A stretch of DNA of 64,000 nucleotides from Prorocentrum cordatum (GCA_963575745.1 CAUYUJ010008558.1:100001-164000); one strand, 5' to 3'; positions 52,606 to 63,599 are shown, counted from the first letter of the stretch. Notes: a model not told the origin generated them from the letters alone. Program-made: numbers and translations.

Positions 52606-52839
52606 CAGAGGAGGATGAGAAGGAGTAGGAGTCAAGCTAGCCAGCTCGAGCGAGTCAAGCATGGCATGCCCATTCTCACCCGCCCTCCCACAACATGAGA
52701 ACCAGTGCTGGCGCAACCTGGGACCGAAGTCAGATCGGCAAAGTGGTTTGCCACAGCTGATGCAGCCGCGATGGTGGCTACCGATGGGAAATTCCTGGCG
52801 CGTCTCAAAGACTGCGCTGGCATTTCAGCACGAGCCGAG

Positions 52840-53130
52840 GAGCCCCAGGAAGCCTCAGGAGGCCCCAGGAGGCCTCAGGAGGCCCTAGGAGGTTGCAGGA
52901 AGCCTTAGCGAACCCCAGGTAGCCCCTGGAGGCTTCAGGAGGGCCCAGGAAGCCCCAGGAGTTTCCAGGAGGCTCCAGGGGCCCTCGGAGGTGTCAGGAA
53001 GACCCGGGGACTCCCAGGAACTCCAAGGGTGCCTCAGGAGGCCCCAGGAGGATCCACGAGGTCTTGGGGAAGCCCCGGGAAGCCCCAGGATGTTCCAGGA
53101 AACCCTGGCAGGTCCCAGGGGGCCCTAGGC
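52840..53130 (+). repeat. AGGCCCCAGGA ~11-bp degenerate repeat
   Basis: AGGAAGCCTCAGGAGG, CCCCAGGAGG and CTCAGGAGG recur for about 290 bp. It is possibly a distant member of the AAGAGGCC family. Confidence 0.8.
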
Positions 53131-53149
53131 GCTCGACGAATTGGCGAGC

Positions 53150-53872
53150 GAAAAATGCGCGCCGCACCTTAGCGGGAGTGCAATTTTCAGAAAGAATGCG
53201 CGCGGCGCCGAAGCGGGAGCGACATTTTGCCCTGTCGCGCTTGATGCGCACCGCGCCCCATTCCTGCCACGCATTCCGCAAAACCGACGACAAGAAAGTC
53301 TTCGCTGGACTTTGTATTAGTTTTGGATAGGTCGGATGGCCGCTCGGGGTTGCCCCAGACGTCCGCGCGCGATGTGCGCCGCGTCCCGCTCCTGCTACGC
53401 ATTTCGCATCGTCGGCGACAAGATAGCCCATGCTGAGAGGAACAACAGGGATTTTGTATTCATTTTTTTCCGTCAGGATGGGGGGGCCCGGATTGACAGC
53501 CGCGCGCGATGTGCGCCGCGCCCCCTTCCTGCCACGCATTTCGCATCGTCGACGAAAAGACAGACCATGCTGAAAGAAAAAACAATGATTTTGTATTGGT
53601 TTCTACAGTTAGGATGGTAGGGCCCAGATTGACGGCCGCGCGCGCGATGCGCGCCGAGTTTTACTCTTGCTTCGCATTTCGCATCGTCGACGACAAGACA
53701 AGGCCATTTTGATAGAAAAACGACGACGTTGGATTGTTTTTTACAGTTCAGATGGGAGGGCCCGGATTGACGGCCGCGCGCGAAGTGCGCCGCGTCCCGT
53801 TCCTGCTACGCATTTCGCATCGTTGACGACAAGAACGGCCATGTTGAGAGAAACATCTACGTTTTTGTATTA
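53150..53872. repeat. 137-bp satellite, left part
   Basis: The anchor ATGTGCGCCGCG or a variant lies at 53,244, 53,372, 53,509, 53,646 and 53,783, so the last three spacings are exactly 137 bp. Units carry CATTTCGCATCGTCGACGA, TTTTGTATT, GGATGGGAGGGCCCGGATTG and GCCGCGCGCG. The last unit is split by a (TAGCTT)n element and resumes at 54,534. Confidence 0.95.
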
Positions 53873-54533
53873 TTCCCTACCTGGGCTCTGCCTAGAAGGG
53901 TTCTTACTTTCTGGCTTAAAGGGGCCGGGCAGTGGAAACCGCCCCGGGCGGTCCCCCCGGTCCCCTGGGAGCAGTTCCCCCAGTCCCCTGGGAGCTTTAG
54001 CTTTAGCTTTAGCTCTAGCATAGCTTAGCTTCAGCTTAGCTTAGCTTAGCTTTAGCTAAGCTTTAGCTCTAGCTTAGCTTAGCTTTAGCTGAGTTTTAAC
54101 TTAGCTTTAGCTTAGCTTTAGCTTAGCTGCAGCCTAGCTTTAGCTTAGCTTTAGCTTATATGTAGCTTTAGCTTTAGCTGGGCTTTAGCTTAGCTGTAGC
54201 TTTAGATGTAGCTTAGCTTTAGCTTAGCTTCAGCTTAGTTTTAGCTTAGCTTTAGCTCAGCTTTTCCTTAGCTGTAGCTTAGCTTTACCTTAGCTTTAGC
54301 TTAGCTGTAGCTCAGCTGTACCTTAGCTTTACCTTAGATTTAGCTTAGCTTTAGCTTTAGCTCAGCTTTAGCTCTAGCTTAGCTCTAGCTCGGCTGTAGC
54401 TTAGCTTGAGCTTAGCTCTAGCTTAGCTTTAGCTTTAGCGTAGCTTTAGCTTAGCTGTAGCTTAGATTTACTGTTACTACTAATGCTGCTTTCCTAGGGG
54501 CTCCAACTCCTACGTAGGGTCGCACTGGGATAT
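53873..54533 (+). mobile_element. (TAGCTT)n composite element, copy 2, inside a satellite unit
   Basis: The 5' domain (to ~53,995) reads TTCCCTACCTGGGCTCTGCC, TAGAAGGGTT, GGGGCCGGGCA, ACCGCCCCGGGCGGT (53,938-53,952) and CCCCAGTCCCCTGGGAG. The array (53,996-54,470) is more mixed than in copy 1, with TTTAGCTCTAGC and TTAGCTGTAGC units. The 3' domain (about 54,471-54,533) reads TGCTGCTTTCCTAGGGGCT and GTAGGGTCGCACTGGGATA. On the left is TTTTTGTATTA and on the right TATTTTTTTAATGTTCGG; joined, these rebuild a normal 137-bp unit. TATT abuts both ends and may be a 2-4 bp target duplication. Ends TTCCC and GGGA are short inverted termini. Confidence 0.85.
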
Positions 54534-54585
54534 TTTTTTAATGTTCGGATGGGAGGGCCCGGATGGGGCCGCTACCGGCCGGCCA
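54534..54585. repeat. 137-bp satellite, resumed unit
   Basis: TGTTCGGATGGGAGGGCCCGG continues the unit interrupted at 53,873. Confidence 0.85.
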
Positions 54586-54629
54586 GAGGGGGGAGTAATA
54601 ATATATTCTAGCGACTAAGGAAAATAACT

Positions 54630-55200
54630 GCAGGAGGAGGAGGAGGAGGAGCAGGAGTAGGAGTAGGAGGAGGAGGAGGAGGAGGAGGAGGAGGAGGAGG
54701 AGGAGGAGGAGGAAGGGGCCTGTGTTCGGCACCTGTGCTCGGCACCTGCGGCTGTCGGCGGTGCTCGGCCCGGAGGCTCGGCTCGGCACCTGTGCTCGGC
54801 AGCCGCGCAGAGGGAAGGAGGAAGAGGAGGAGGAGGAGGAGGAGGAGGAGGAGGAGGAGGAGGAGGAAAAGGAGGGGGGCCTGTGCTCGGCACCTGCGTT
54901 CGGCCTGGAGGCTCAGCGCCTGTGGAGGAAGGAGGGGGAGACGGAGGAGGTGAGGTGAGGTAGGAGGAGGAAGACGCGGAGGAGGAGGAGGAGGAGGAGG
55001 AGGAGGAGGAAGAGGAGGATGAGGATGAGGACGAAGGAGAGGGAGAGGGAGAGAGGAGGGAGGGATGAGTGACTGAGGACGGTGGAGGGAGGGGGGAGGA
55101 GGAGAGAGGGAGGGAAGGAGGGAGGGAGGGAGGAGGGCGGGAGGGAGCAGCAGCAGGGCGCTGGAGGCAAGGAGAGAGAAAGGCGGGAGGGAGGGATGGC
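54630..55200. repeat. GGA purine tracts with GTGCTCGGC repeats
   Basis: (GGA)n at 54,632-54,715, 54,812-54,877 and 54,940-55,180, alternating with GTGCTCGGCACCTG words at 54,720-54,800 and 54,880-54,925. Confidence 0.93.
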
Positions 55201-55210
55201 AGGCGGAGGA

Positions 55211-55415
<205 letters not shown>

Positions 55416-55518
55416 ATTCAGCAAGCGATCATCGGCCACAGAGATGGGGAGAGGAGGAAGAGCAGGAGGAGCAGGCGGGGAGGAGGCGCACGCAAACGCT
55501 CGTCCTGCGACAAGAGCC

Positions 55519-56060
55519 TCACGCCCGTTTCGGGCACCGCCCGCCGCCCGCCGCCGACCGCCGCGACCGCCCCCCCTCGGGCGGGGCCAGTCCCGCCAGC
55601 CGGCGCAAGCGGCGGAGCTCGACGAGCACCGCGTCGCCCACCGCGAAGCGAACGCGGCCTATCCCGACCTGCTGCACAGGAAGACCCCTTCCTCCTCTCT
55701 GGCGCGCGCGCGCGCCCCGGATGACCGCCACCCGATCTCCTGCGGCCAGCGGGCCATCGCCCCTAGCCGTCGCCGCTGGCGGCTCAGGCGGCCGCGCCGC
55801 AGGCTAGGCCAGCAGCGTGGCTCCACATCAACCCCAGTTTCATCGAGGCTGACGTCCGACTCGCCGTGCGAGTCGTCGTCAGCGGACTCCGCGCGCTCGG
55901 CGCCTGTGGCGCCGCGCCACCTTGGCGGCAGCAGTGCCTGCTGGCGCGCCCGGGACAGAGGCCCAGCGCCAGCCCTCGCGTCCCACACTCGAGGCGACGC
56001 TTCAGCTGCGGCTGCAGCTGCGGCTGCAACTGATGCTGCACCTGCGGCTGCGGCTGCATC
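55519..56060 (-). CDS. Exon candidate(s), unrecognised protein
   Basis: Between two microsatellites the minus strand has two protein-like runs. From about 56,000: ASPRVWDARAGAGPLSRARQ, then ERAESADDDSHGESDVSLDE and ARWPQEIGWRSSGARARARE, to about 55,670. In another frame from about 55,690: VQQVGIGRVRFAVGDAVLVE, then LRRLRRLAGLAPPEGG. The second resembles the RFAVGDxV strand common in dinoflagellate small-barrel domains, which is a weak hint. A frameshift or intron would be needed to join the two. No start or stop can be assigned. Confidence 0.3.
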
Positions 56061-56069
56061 TGCGGCGAT

Positions 56070-56140
56070 CGCCATGATGCTGCTGATGCTGATGGTGCTG
56101 CTGATGATGCTGATGATGATGATGCTGACGCTGATGCTGC

Positions 56141-56175
<35 letters not shown>

Positions 56176-56182
56176 CTGATGC

Positions 56183-56235
<53 letters not shown>

Positions 56236-56360
56236 CTGCTGCTGCTGCTGCTGATGCTGATGCGGATGCGGATGCGGATGCGGATGCGGATGCTGGATGA
56301 TATGAGGATGTTGATATGATGATGCTCATGCTCATGCTCATGCTGGATGAGGATGCTGCT

Positions 56361-56404
<44 letters not shown>

Positions 56405-56405
56405 C

Positions 56406-56436
<31 letters not shown>

Positions 56437-56437
56437 C

Positions 56438-56487
<50 letters not shown>

Positions 56488-56500
56488 GTGATGACCACTG
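56070..56500. repeat. (GAT)n / (CTG)n / GCGGAT microsatellites
   Basis: GATGATG and CTGATG runs, TGCGGATGCGGATGCGGATG at 56,257-56,290, ATGCTCATGCTCATGCTC at 56,321-56,345, and GATGATG to 56,490. Confidence 0.97.
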
Positions 56501-56527
56501 ATTTGATCCTGGCCATGATGATGATCA

Positions 56528-56740
56528 TGATGAGGCCGAGGAGGAAGTTGAAGAGGAGGAAGAGGAGGAGGTATAGGAGGAGGAGGAGGAAGAGGAGGAG
56601 GGGGAGAATAAGGATTAGGAGGAGGATGAGGAGGAAGGGGAGGAGGAGGAAAAGGAGGAGGAGGAGGAGGGGGAGGAAGATTTGGGTGCGGAGGTGCAGG
56701 CGCAGGAGACCAGGAGGAGAGGTGAGGAAGAGGGGGTGGA
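56528..56740. repeat. (GGA)n purine tract
   Basis: GAGGAGGAGG and GAAGAGGAGG with few interruptions. Confidence 0.95.
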
Positions 56741-57320
56741 GGGAAAAGTATGAAGGCTGAGTGGGGGAGGGCGCGAACTCGGCTCTCGGGGCCTCGTTCC
56801 CTGGCCGCCGCCGCCCCAGGTTATGGGCGACACCCAAGAAGCCTTGGGCGACTGGCAAGGCTGGCGCCCGTCGGGAGAAATGGTTGGGCTTCGGTGGCAA
56901 AGGTCAGGTGGCAAGCGTCGCTGCGTGAAGCGCGACGTCCGACCTATCATCGCGTTTTCAAGCAAAAAGGGTGGATAGCCTAGGGGCTGGCATTGCACGT
57001 CTTCGCTGGGGAGCCCCGTCGAAGACATGTGCAATCGGCGCCTCGGGATACGTGTGAAGATCCCCCTTGGACTATCCGCCCCTGTTGGAGCCGCCAGAGG
57101 TACATGTTCATATACGTAGACACAGGTACATATACACAATAGTGTATATACATATGCATATAAGCGGCGTCGGGGGGCCCGCGGCCCGGGCTCGCACACT
57201 CCCCCCCTCCCCGTAGCCGAATTTGCGCCTTGGGGTGCGGGGGCCTTTTTCGGCATCCAGGGGCTTGTTTTCGGAGTCCCGGATTTTTGTTTCGCTTCCC
57301 CGAGGCGTCCACTTAGACTT
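56741..57320. other. No gene recognised; short palindromic and TA-rich spots
   Basis: TTCGCTGGGGAGCCCCGTCGAA at 57,003-57,024 can pair with itself imperfectly. 57,110-57,165 is TA-rich. No protein is recognised. Confidence 0.4.
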
Positions 57321-57465
57321 CTGGGGACGGCAAGAAGCCGCCAAGACGGCTCAAGAGCGCTCCAAGCCGCCCAAGATGGCCCCATGATCGGCCCAAGAGG
57401 CCCCCAAGAGGCCCCAAGGTCGCTCCGCGAGGACCTCAAAGAGAGCCCGAAGACGCCAAAATCAT
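57321..57465 (+). repeat. AAGAGGCC-family block
   Basis: CCAAGACGGCTCAAGAGCG, CCCAAGAGGCCCCCAAGAGG words. Confidence 0.75.
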
Positions 57466-57514
57466 GTTTTTCCCCAACCATCCTGTGGTGTTGGGTCTTC
57501 GTTTTGAAGAGACG

Positions 57515-57600
57515 GTCCCCGCGTCCTCCTCTCCTCTCCCCTCCCCTCCTCTCCTCCTCCTCCCCCTCCTCCTCCCTCCTCTCCTCTTCACCCACCCAGT
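57515..57600. repeat. CTCCTCTCC pyrimidine tract
   Basis: CCTCCTCTCC and TCCTCCTCC runs. Confidence 0.85.
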
Positions 57601-57601
57601 A

Positions 57602-59265
57602 CACCGTTTCGTGGCCCCATAGGGAGCTCCGCCGAAGGCCCCAGTGCTGCCGCCCGCATGCGCCACCCACACCCAATTCGGCACACCCCTCACACGTTTC
57701 GTGGCCCCATAGGGAGCCCCACCGAAGGCCCCAGTGCTGCCGCCCGCATGCGCCACCCACACCCAATTCGGCACACCCCTCACACGCTTCGTGGCCCCAA
57801 AGGGAGCCCCACAGAAGGCCCCAGTGCTGCCGCCCGCATGCGTCACGCACACCCAAGTCGGCACACCCCTCACACGTTTCGTGGCCCCATAGGACGCTCC
57901 ACCGAAGGCCCCAGTGCTGCCGCCCGCATGCGTCACCCACACCCAATTCGGCACACCCCTCACACGTTCGTGGCCCATAGGGAGCTCCGCCGAAGGCCCC
58001 AGTGCTGCCGCCCGCATGCGTCGCACCCCTACACCCCACAATTTTGCTGCCGCCCGCATGCGTCACGGCACACCCCTCACACGTTTCGTGGCCCACTCCG
58101 CCGAAGGCCCCAGTGCTGCCGCCCGCATGCGTCACCCACACCCAATTCGGCACACCCCTCACACGTTCGTGGCCCCATAGGGAGCCCCACCGAAGGCCCC
58201 AGTGCTGCCGCCCGCATGCGTCCCGCACACCCAATTCGGCACACCCCTCACACGTTTCGTGGCCCCATAGGGAGCCCCACCGAAGGCCCCAGTGCTGCCG
58301 CCCGCATGCGTCCCGCACACCCAATTCGGCACACCCCTCACACGTTTCGTGGCCCCATAGGGAGCCCCACCGAAGGCCCCAGTGCTGCCGCCCGCATGCG
58401 TCCCGCACACCCAATTCGGCACACCCCTCACACGTTTCGTGGCCCCATAGGGAGCCCCACCGAAGGCCCCAGTGCTGCCGCCCGCATGCGTCCCGCACAC
58501 CCAATTCGGCACACCCCTCACACGTTTCGTGGCCCCATAGGGAGCTCCACCGAAGGCCCCAGTGGCGGCGCTCACGTGCGCATGCGTCCCCGCACCCATG
58601 TCGGCACATCCCTGACAGGTTTCGTGGCCCCATCATCCACCGGAGGCCCCAGTGGCGGCGCTCACATGCGTCCCCACACCCACCCAATTCGGCACACCCC
58701 TCACACGCTTCGTGGCCCCATAGGGAGCTCCACCGAAGGCCCCAGCGGCCGCGCTCACATGCGTCCCCGCCACCCATCGCGGCACGCCCCTCACAACAAC
58801 AGGTTTCGTGGCCCCATAGGGAGCTCCACCGAAGGCCCCAAGGGCACCGCCCGCATGCGTCACCACCCGCACCCAATTCGGCACACCCCTCACACGTTCC
58901 GTGGCTCCATAGAGAGCTGCACCGAAGGCCCCAGTGGCGGCGCTCACATGCGTCCCCGCCACACATCCCAATACACCCCTCACGCGCTTTGTGGCCCCAT
59001 AGGACGCTCCACCGAAGGCCCCAGTAGCGGCGCTTACATGCGTCTCCGCCACCCATCCCGGCCCCCCCCCGCAGCAGCATCATGTTTCGGGGACCCATAG
59101 GGAGCTCCACTGGAGGCCCCAGTGGCGGCCCGCACATGCGTTTCCGCCACCCATGTCGGCACGCCCCGCGCGTGTTTCATGTCCCCATAGGGAGCTTCGC
59201 CGAATGCCCCAGTGGCACCCATCTCGGCACACCCCTCACAAGTTCCGTAGTCCGATGGGGAGTTC
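57602..59265. repeat. 90-bp satellite, about 18 units
   Basis: Unit: TTTCGTGGCCCCATAGGGAG, CTCCACCGAAGGCCCCAGT, GCTGCCGCCCGCATGCGTC, CACACCCAATTCGGCACACC, CCTCACACG. Anchors fall every 90 bp (57,632, 57,722, 57,812, 57,902), with short deletions near 57,985-58,100. The units at 58,180-58,540 are almost identical to each other, while both ends are diverged. The right part uses GGCGGCGCTCACATGCG in place of GCTGCCGCCCGCATGCG. The period is a multiple of three, so long frames stay open on both strands, the longest on the minus strand. Confidence 0.97.
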
Positions 59266-59375
59266 CATTGAAGATGAAACCCGCAGCTGCGGTACTGACA
59301 ACTGCATATGGTTGGGTTCTTCGCCAGGCTAATTCATTGTGTGTTTCCAATGTTTTGCTTTCTCACGTTTTCGAG
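59266..59375. other. Border sequence between satellite and AAGAGGCC block
   Basis: Contains TTTTGCTTTCTCACGTTTTC, which resembles the TTTTGGCCTTCTCGCTTTTT phrase inside module A (42,420 and 44,985). No gene. Confidence 0.5.
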
Positions 59376-59755
59376 CGGCCGACACTCCAAGCCTGCCCCA
59401 AAGCCTCCAACGTCGCCCCAAGAGGTCCCCAAGACGGCACAAGAGGGCCGCATGATCGGCCCAAGAGGCCTCCAAGACGGCCCAAGAGGCCCTGAAGAGG
59501 GCCTAAAGACGGCTCCAAGATGGGCCCAAGAGAGGGAGCGCGAACCGACCTTTCGAGCTTCCGCTCCCAGAGGCCCCCAGGAGGCCCCAAGAGGCCCTCA
59601 AGTGGCTCCAAGAGGCTCCAACGAGGCCCCAAAGATGCCTAAGAGAGGTCCGACAAGCTCTACAACGCCCCCGTGGAGGCTTCAAACCTGCTTCCAAAAG
59701 GCCCCCCCGGGAGGCACCCCACGATATCATCCCAGCGAACATCCGAGAAGCCTCT
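59376..59755 (+). repeat. AAGAGGCC-family block
   Basis: CCCAAGAGGTCCCCAAGACG, CCCAAGAGGCC and GGCTCCAAGAGG words at short intervals. Confidence 0.8.
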
Positions 59756-59875
59756 AACCCACAACCAGACACGGAAGCGGGATGGGCCGAAGGCACCACG
59801 AGGCAAAACATATTGATGTCCCATTCCTATTTGGACTGTGGCGCTGTCTGGCTTCCGCCGCCATGCCCCTTCGTC

Positions 59876-60225
59876 GAGGCGGAGGAGAAGGAGGAGGAGG
59901 AGGAGAAGAGGAGAAGAGGAGAAGAGGAGAAGAGGAGAAGGAGGAGGGAGAGGATTTGCATTAGGAAGGGGAGGAGGAATCTGTGCGGGGACGGGGATGC
60001 CGAGCATCACCCGTCAGAAGCGAGGGGCAGGACGGCAGAGGGAAGAGGGCGATTTGAAGGAAGACGAGTGGGGGAGGGAGGCAGTGGCCGCGGGCGGCCG
60101 GAAGGGGAAAGAGGGGAGAGGCCCAGGATCATGTCATTGTCGACGAGGAGGAGGAGGAGAGAGGAGGGAGGAGGATGAAGAGGAGGAGGAGAAGGAGGAG
60201 GAGGAGGAGGAGGAGGGAGGAGGAC
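59876..60225. repeat. GGA/GAGAA purine-rich tracts
   Basis: GGAGAAGGAGGAGG, AGAAGAGGAGAAGAGG (59,880-59,950) and GAGGAGGAGG (60,140-60,225). Confidence 0.9.
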
Positions 60226-61080
60226 AATGAGTCAGAGAGGGAGGCGGCTCAGACTCAGGAAACTTGAGAGCGTTGATGACGAGGATTATCCGTAGAAGAA
60301 AGGATGCCAGAAACGAGGAGGAGGGAGAAGGAAGCCCTCACACCAGGAAGGGCACCACGAATTAGCAACAGGATGGGGGTGCCGACGATTATTCGTAAGA
60401 GGGGCACCGCGAACCCACATTGACGTTGCCTCCGTCAAGCAACTTACGTGGTGATTTGCCTGGTGCCGTGCCGTGGGCTGTGCAGCTTGCCGTGCCGAGT
60501 GCCGTGCTGGTTTCCGCGCTGCCCGTCGGAAGAGGAGGGTGGGAAGCCCGAGTCAAAAAGGCAAGGAGGGAGGAGGACAAAAGAGGAAAGAAGGCCCAGG
60601 AAAATTTGTCCGTCGAGCAGGGCATCATGATAATAATGCAATGCGATCGTACATTCAGTCCCCTCCTGTTGGGGTTGCGCTGGGTACCCCGTCTTCTTTT
60701 TTCCTCAATGGGTTTAGGACCCTTTCGGGGCACCAGGAACCCACAGGAAGCGTTGCCTGGTGACCCCAGGGGGTCGTGCTTTCCCCTGAGGCAGCCCCCC
60801 CGAGCCTGGGAACCGACGCCGGGTGAGGGGGGGCGCTAAGGGGGGCACGGTCGCAGAGCGTTTAGAGGCCCCTACTCGTCTTCCCCACCCCCAGCAGCAG
60901 GTTCGACGAGAGCTGCGAAACGGCAAGCATCGATTGGACGGGTTGTAGGGGGACGCACGGGGCGGGCGCATTTCCGGTGGGGGATGGCCGCATCAAGCGC
61001 TCTGCGTTCTGGGGGGGGCTGCGTTGCGGTTCTGCCCCCCCCCCCCCCGCCCATTTTTCATTCCTCCTCGATTGTTCCCC
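60226..61080. other. No gene recognised
   Basis: Mixed DNA; TGCCGTGCCG words near 60,460-60,520 and a C-run at 61,037-61,050. No protein is recognised. Confidence 0.4.
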
Positions 61081-61800
61081 GATGAGGGTCCGAGCAGGGC
61101 CCCACGACAGCCCGAGTTGGACCCAATCCAGTCCCAATATGACTTCAAAAGGCGCCCCAAGCCGGCTTAGGAAGCGCCCAAGATGGCCCCATAACGGCCC
61201 CGAGCGTTCCATCAACCATGTGCTTCAGAGGCGCAAGAGAGCCCAATGACGGCCTAAAAGCCCTTTCTGGGGGGCTCTCTAAGATTCGAGAGGCTTCTTG
61301 GACCGCCGCAGGGACCGGATGTTCCCGGAGGCTTCTCTTGGAGCAGCTGGCCGACGACGACGATGACGATGTTGATGTTCAGCGTTGTGATGACGAGGAT
61401 GGTCAATGATGAAAGCGGCCTCAGAGGCCTCCTCGGGGGGGCCAGGACGGCCCAAGAGGCGCCCCAGCCAGGCCCACACGCGTTGCAGACGGCCCCAGAG
61501 AGCACCTTGAACGGCCCAAGATGTTCCCAGGAGGCTCCAGAGAGCCCACCACATGCCCGAACAGAGGCGCCCTCTGCCCCAAGAAGCCCCCAGGAGGCCT
61601 CAAGAAACCCCCACCGAGCTCGCAGGAGGCCTCCACGCAGACCTTCAGAAGCCCGCCAGAAGCCCTTCGTCCTCCATGCTCCGGAACAGCCCTTCGGAAC
61701 ACGTGGCCCTGGCTGCACCCCCCGACCCGCCCACCCAATGTCGAGGCCCGAGGACGCCCCCATGACGCCTGCAAAACGCTCCGGAAACGCCTCTCCTGCA
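61081..61800 (+). repeat. AAGAGGCC-family blocks around a half hairpin and GAC/GAT
   Basis: AAGAGGCC-type words at 61,085-61,300 and 61,430-61,790. Between them lie GATGTTCCCGGAGGCTTCTC (61,319-61,338, left arm of the hairpin family) and CCGACGACGACGATGACGAT, the same order as in the 41-kb and 45-49 kb modules. Confidence 0.75.
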
Positions 61801-61839
61801 CACGCGGATCAGGTGACAATAATGTTGATCGTCGGTGGT

Positions 61840-61840
<1 letters not shown>

Positions 61841-61914
<74 letters not shown>

Positions 61915-61920
61915 GTCGTC
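61841..61920. repeat. (GTC)n microsatellite
   Basis: About 25 uninterrupted GTC/TCG triplets: (GAC)n in the opposite orientation. Confidence 0.98.
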
Positions 61921-62055
61921 GCTGGTACGCTATAGGCCAAACTCTTCCTTGAACTTCGCAGGATCCGCCCGAAAATCAGGTATGGGTGACAAGGAGGAAC
62001 CCGGAAGACCACATGGAAAAGGTCCCATGGAAATTGACACCGTCTTCGGAGTCGA

Positions 62056-62095
62056 CTAGAACCGAAGCGCGCGCGAAGCGCGCGCGTGGTTCTAG
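62056..62095. repeat. GC-core hairpin 2 (CTAGAACC ... GGTTCTAG)
   Basis: Perfect eight-base arms CTAGAACC (62,056-62,063) and GGTTCTAG (62,088-62,095) enclose GAA, GCGCGCGC, GAA, GCGCGCGC, GT, so the inner CG runs also pair. TATATAAATG follows. Same design as 50,105-50,144. Confidence 0.92.
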
Positions 62096-62139
62096 TATAT
62101 AAATGTGTACGCACCGTAAAACGCTATCATGGCATTTCT

Positions 62140-62350
62140 CGGCTTTTCGCTGCCTCTCGTGGGCATCCCCTGGGAGTCGCGCAGCGAACGGCAGGCTCGC
62201 CCAGGCATCCGCGGGCCTCCAGATAGCCGTGCAGGAGCCTCTGCGGGTCTCCAAGGCATCTCGGGCTTCTCCAGTAGGGGGCGCGCGGCAGGCCTCCCGC
62301 CTGGCCTCCAGGTGCCCCTTGGGCCCCCACGAAGCTTCCAGGGTCGTTCG
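62140..62350. repeat. GGGCCTCC / CAGGCCTCC weak short repeat
   Basis: GCGGGCCTCC, GCGGGTCTCC, GGCATCTCGGGC and CTGGCCTCCAGGTGCC recur irregularly. Confidence 0.45.
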
Positions 62351-62434
62351 CCCCCCACGAGCCTCGTTAACAGTCTCTTTCGGGGCCTGGCGCTGTAGTA
62401 CGTCGGCCCGCCCCTCCCCCCCAGTTCGCCATAG

Positions 62435-62765
62435 CGAGCGGAAGCCTCCCTCCTCCCACCCAGGAGGCGGAGGCGGATGAGGAGGAGGAGGACGAGGATG
62501 AGGAGGAGGAGGAGGAGGAGGAGGGGGGAGGATGATAAGGAGGAGGTGGAGGAGGTGGAGGAGGAGGAGGACGGAGGAAGGAGGAAGGAGGAAGGAGGAG
62601 TTTGAGGAGGAAGGGTTGGAGGAGATAGAGGAGGAGATAGAGGAGGAGGAGGAGGAGGAGGAGGAGGAGGAGGAGGAGGAGGAGGAGGAGCAGGAGGAGG
62701 AGGAGGAGGAGGAGGAGGAGGAGGAGGGAGGAGAGGAGGAGGAGGAGGAGGAGGAGGGGGAAGAG
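62435..62765. repeat. (GGA)n purine tract
   Basis: GGAGGAGGAGG for over 300 bp with rare T and C. Confidence 0.97.
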
Positions 62766-63590
62766 AATGTTGGCTTTCGTCCCGTGGGCGGGGGGGGGGG
62801 GGCGCACAGACCTTCTCGACTCCTGCGAGAGGCTCGCCCTGGCCTTGACCTCTCGACCCATTTGGTGTCCGCCGCAGAAGCGGTGCAGGCCGCGAGGCTT
62901 CCTCCCCAACAGTTTTCTGTTGTCGGCGACTTGGAGCCAAGACGCGGTCAAAGCATGGCGTGGGGCACACGGCAAACGAGCGCGGCACAAGGGGGGAGGA
63001 AACAAAGGAGGGAGGCGGGCGGGGAGCGGAAGCCGCACTCAGGCGTGTAGTCCCTATGCGGGTGCCGGGAGCCCCCCTTTCCCCAAGAGAGAGTGGGCGT
63101 GTTTCTTTTTGCTCACCTTCCGGGGGGGCCACTGGTGTCAGGGAACGAACAACTACATGAGCTTAAAATCTCGTGGGTCCGCGCGGACTCCTCAGATCGG
63201 CGCTGGGGCCCCCCCTGGCGGCGCCGGAGGGGGGTCCAGCGAAAACTCCCCTCCCCAACACGTGGCGGACGGGTTCTGTTCACTCTCCGGGGAGGCCACT
63301 ATGGGCCACTCACGGCCAGGCGCAACTCGAAGCGGTGTTCGGGGGACGATACCTGTCGTAAGGGGTTCGGGGGATAGGCTTCAGTGGATTATGGCTGGGA
63401 GCCGTTTCAGCACGCGGGGGGGACAAGCAGCGGCGAGCATGCCGCGTTGTCTGGGCGTGTAGGTTCGAGCAGATGCGACGACACAGCAGCACTTCAAGCA
63501 GCTTGCTGTCCTACCATTGCCGACTGACCATTGCTCCTCTGGCTTGAGCAAGGACAGCGGGCTGCGCGAGGGGCTTGGACACCCCAGGCC
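62766..63590. other. No gene recognised
   Basis: Overlapping GC-rich frames. The run ERLALALTSRPIWCPPQK and its neighbours do not match a family I know. Confidence 0.35.
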
Positions 63591-63599
63591 CTCCTAATG

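Noticed and set aside
56615-59137. An 840-codon open frame on the minus strand
   Set aside because: It runs from a purine tract through non-repetitive DNA into the 90-bp satellite. Its openness is explained by a period divisible by three and few stops in GC-rich DNA.
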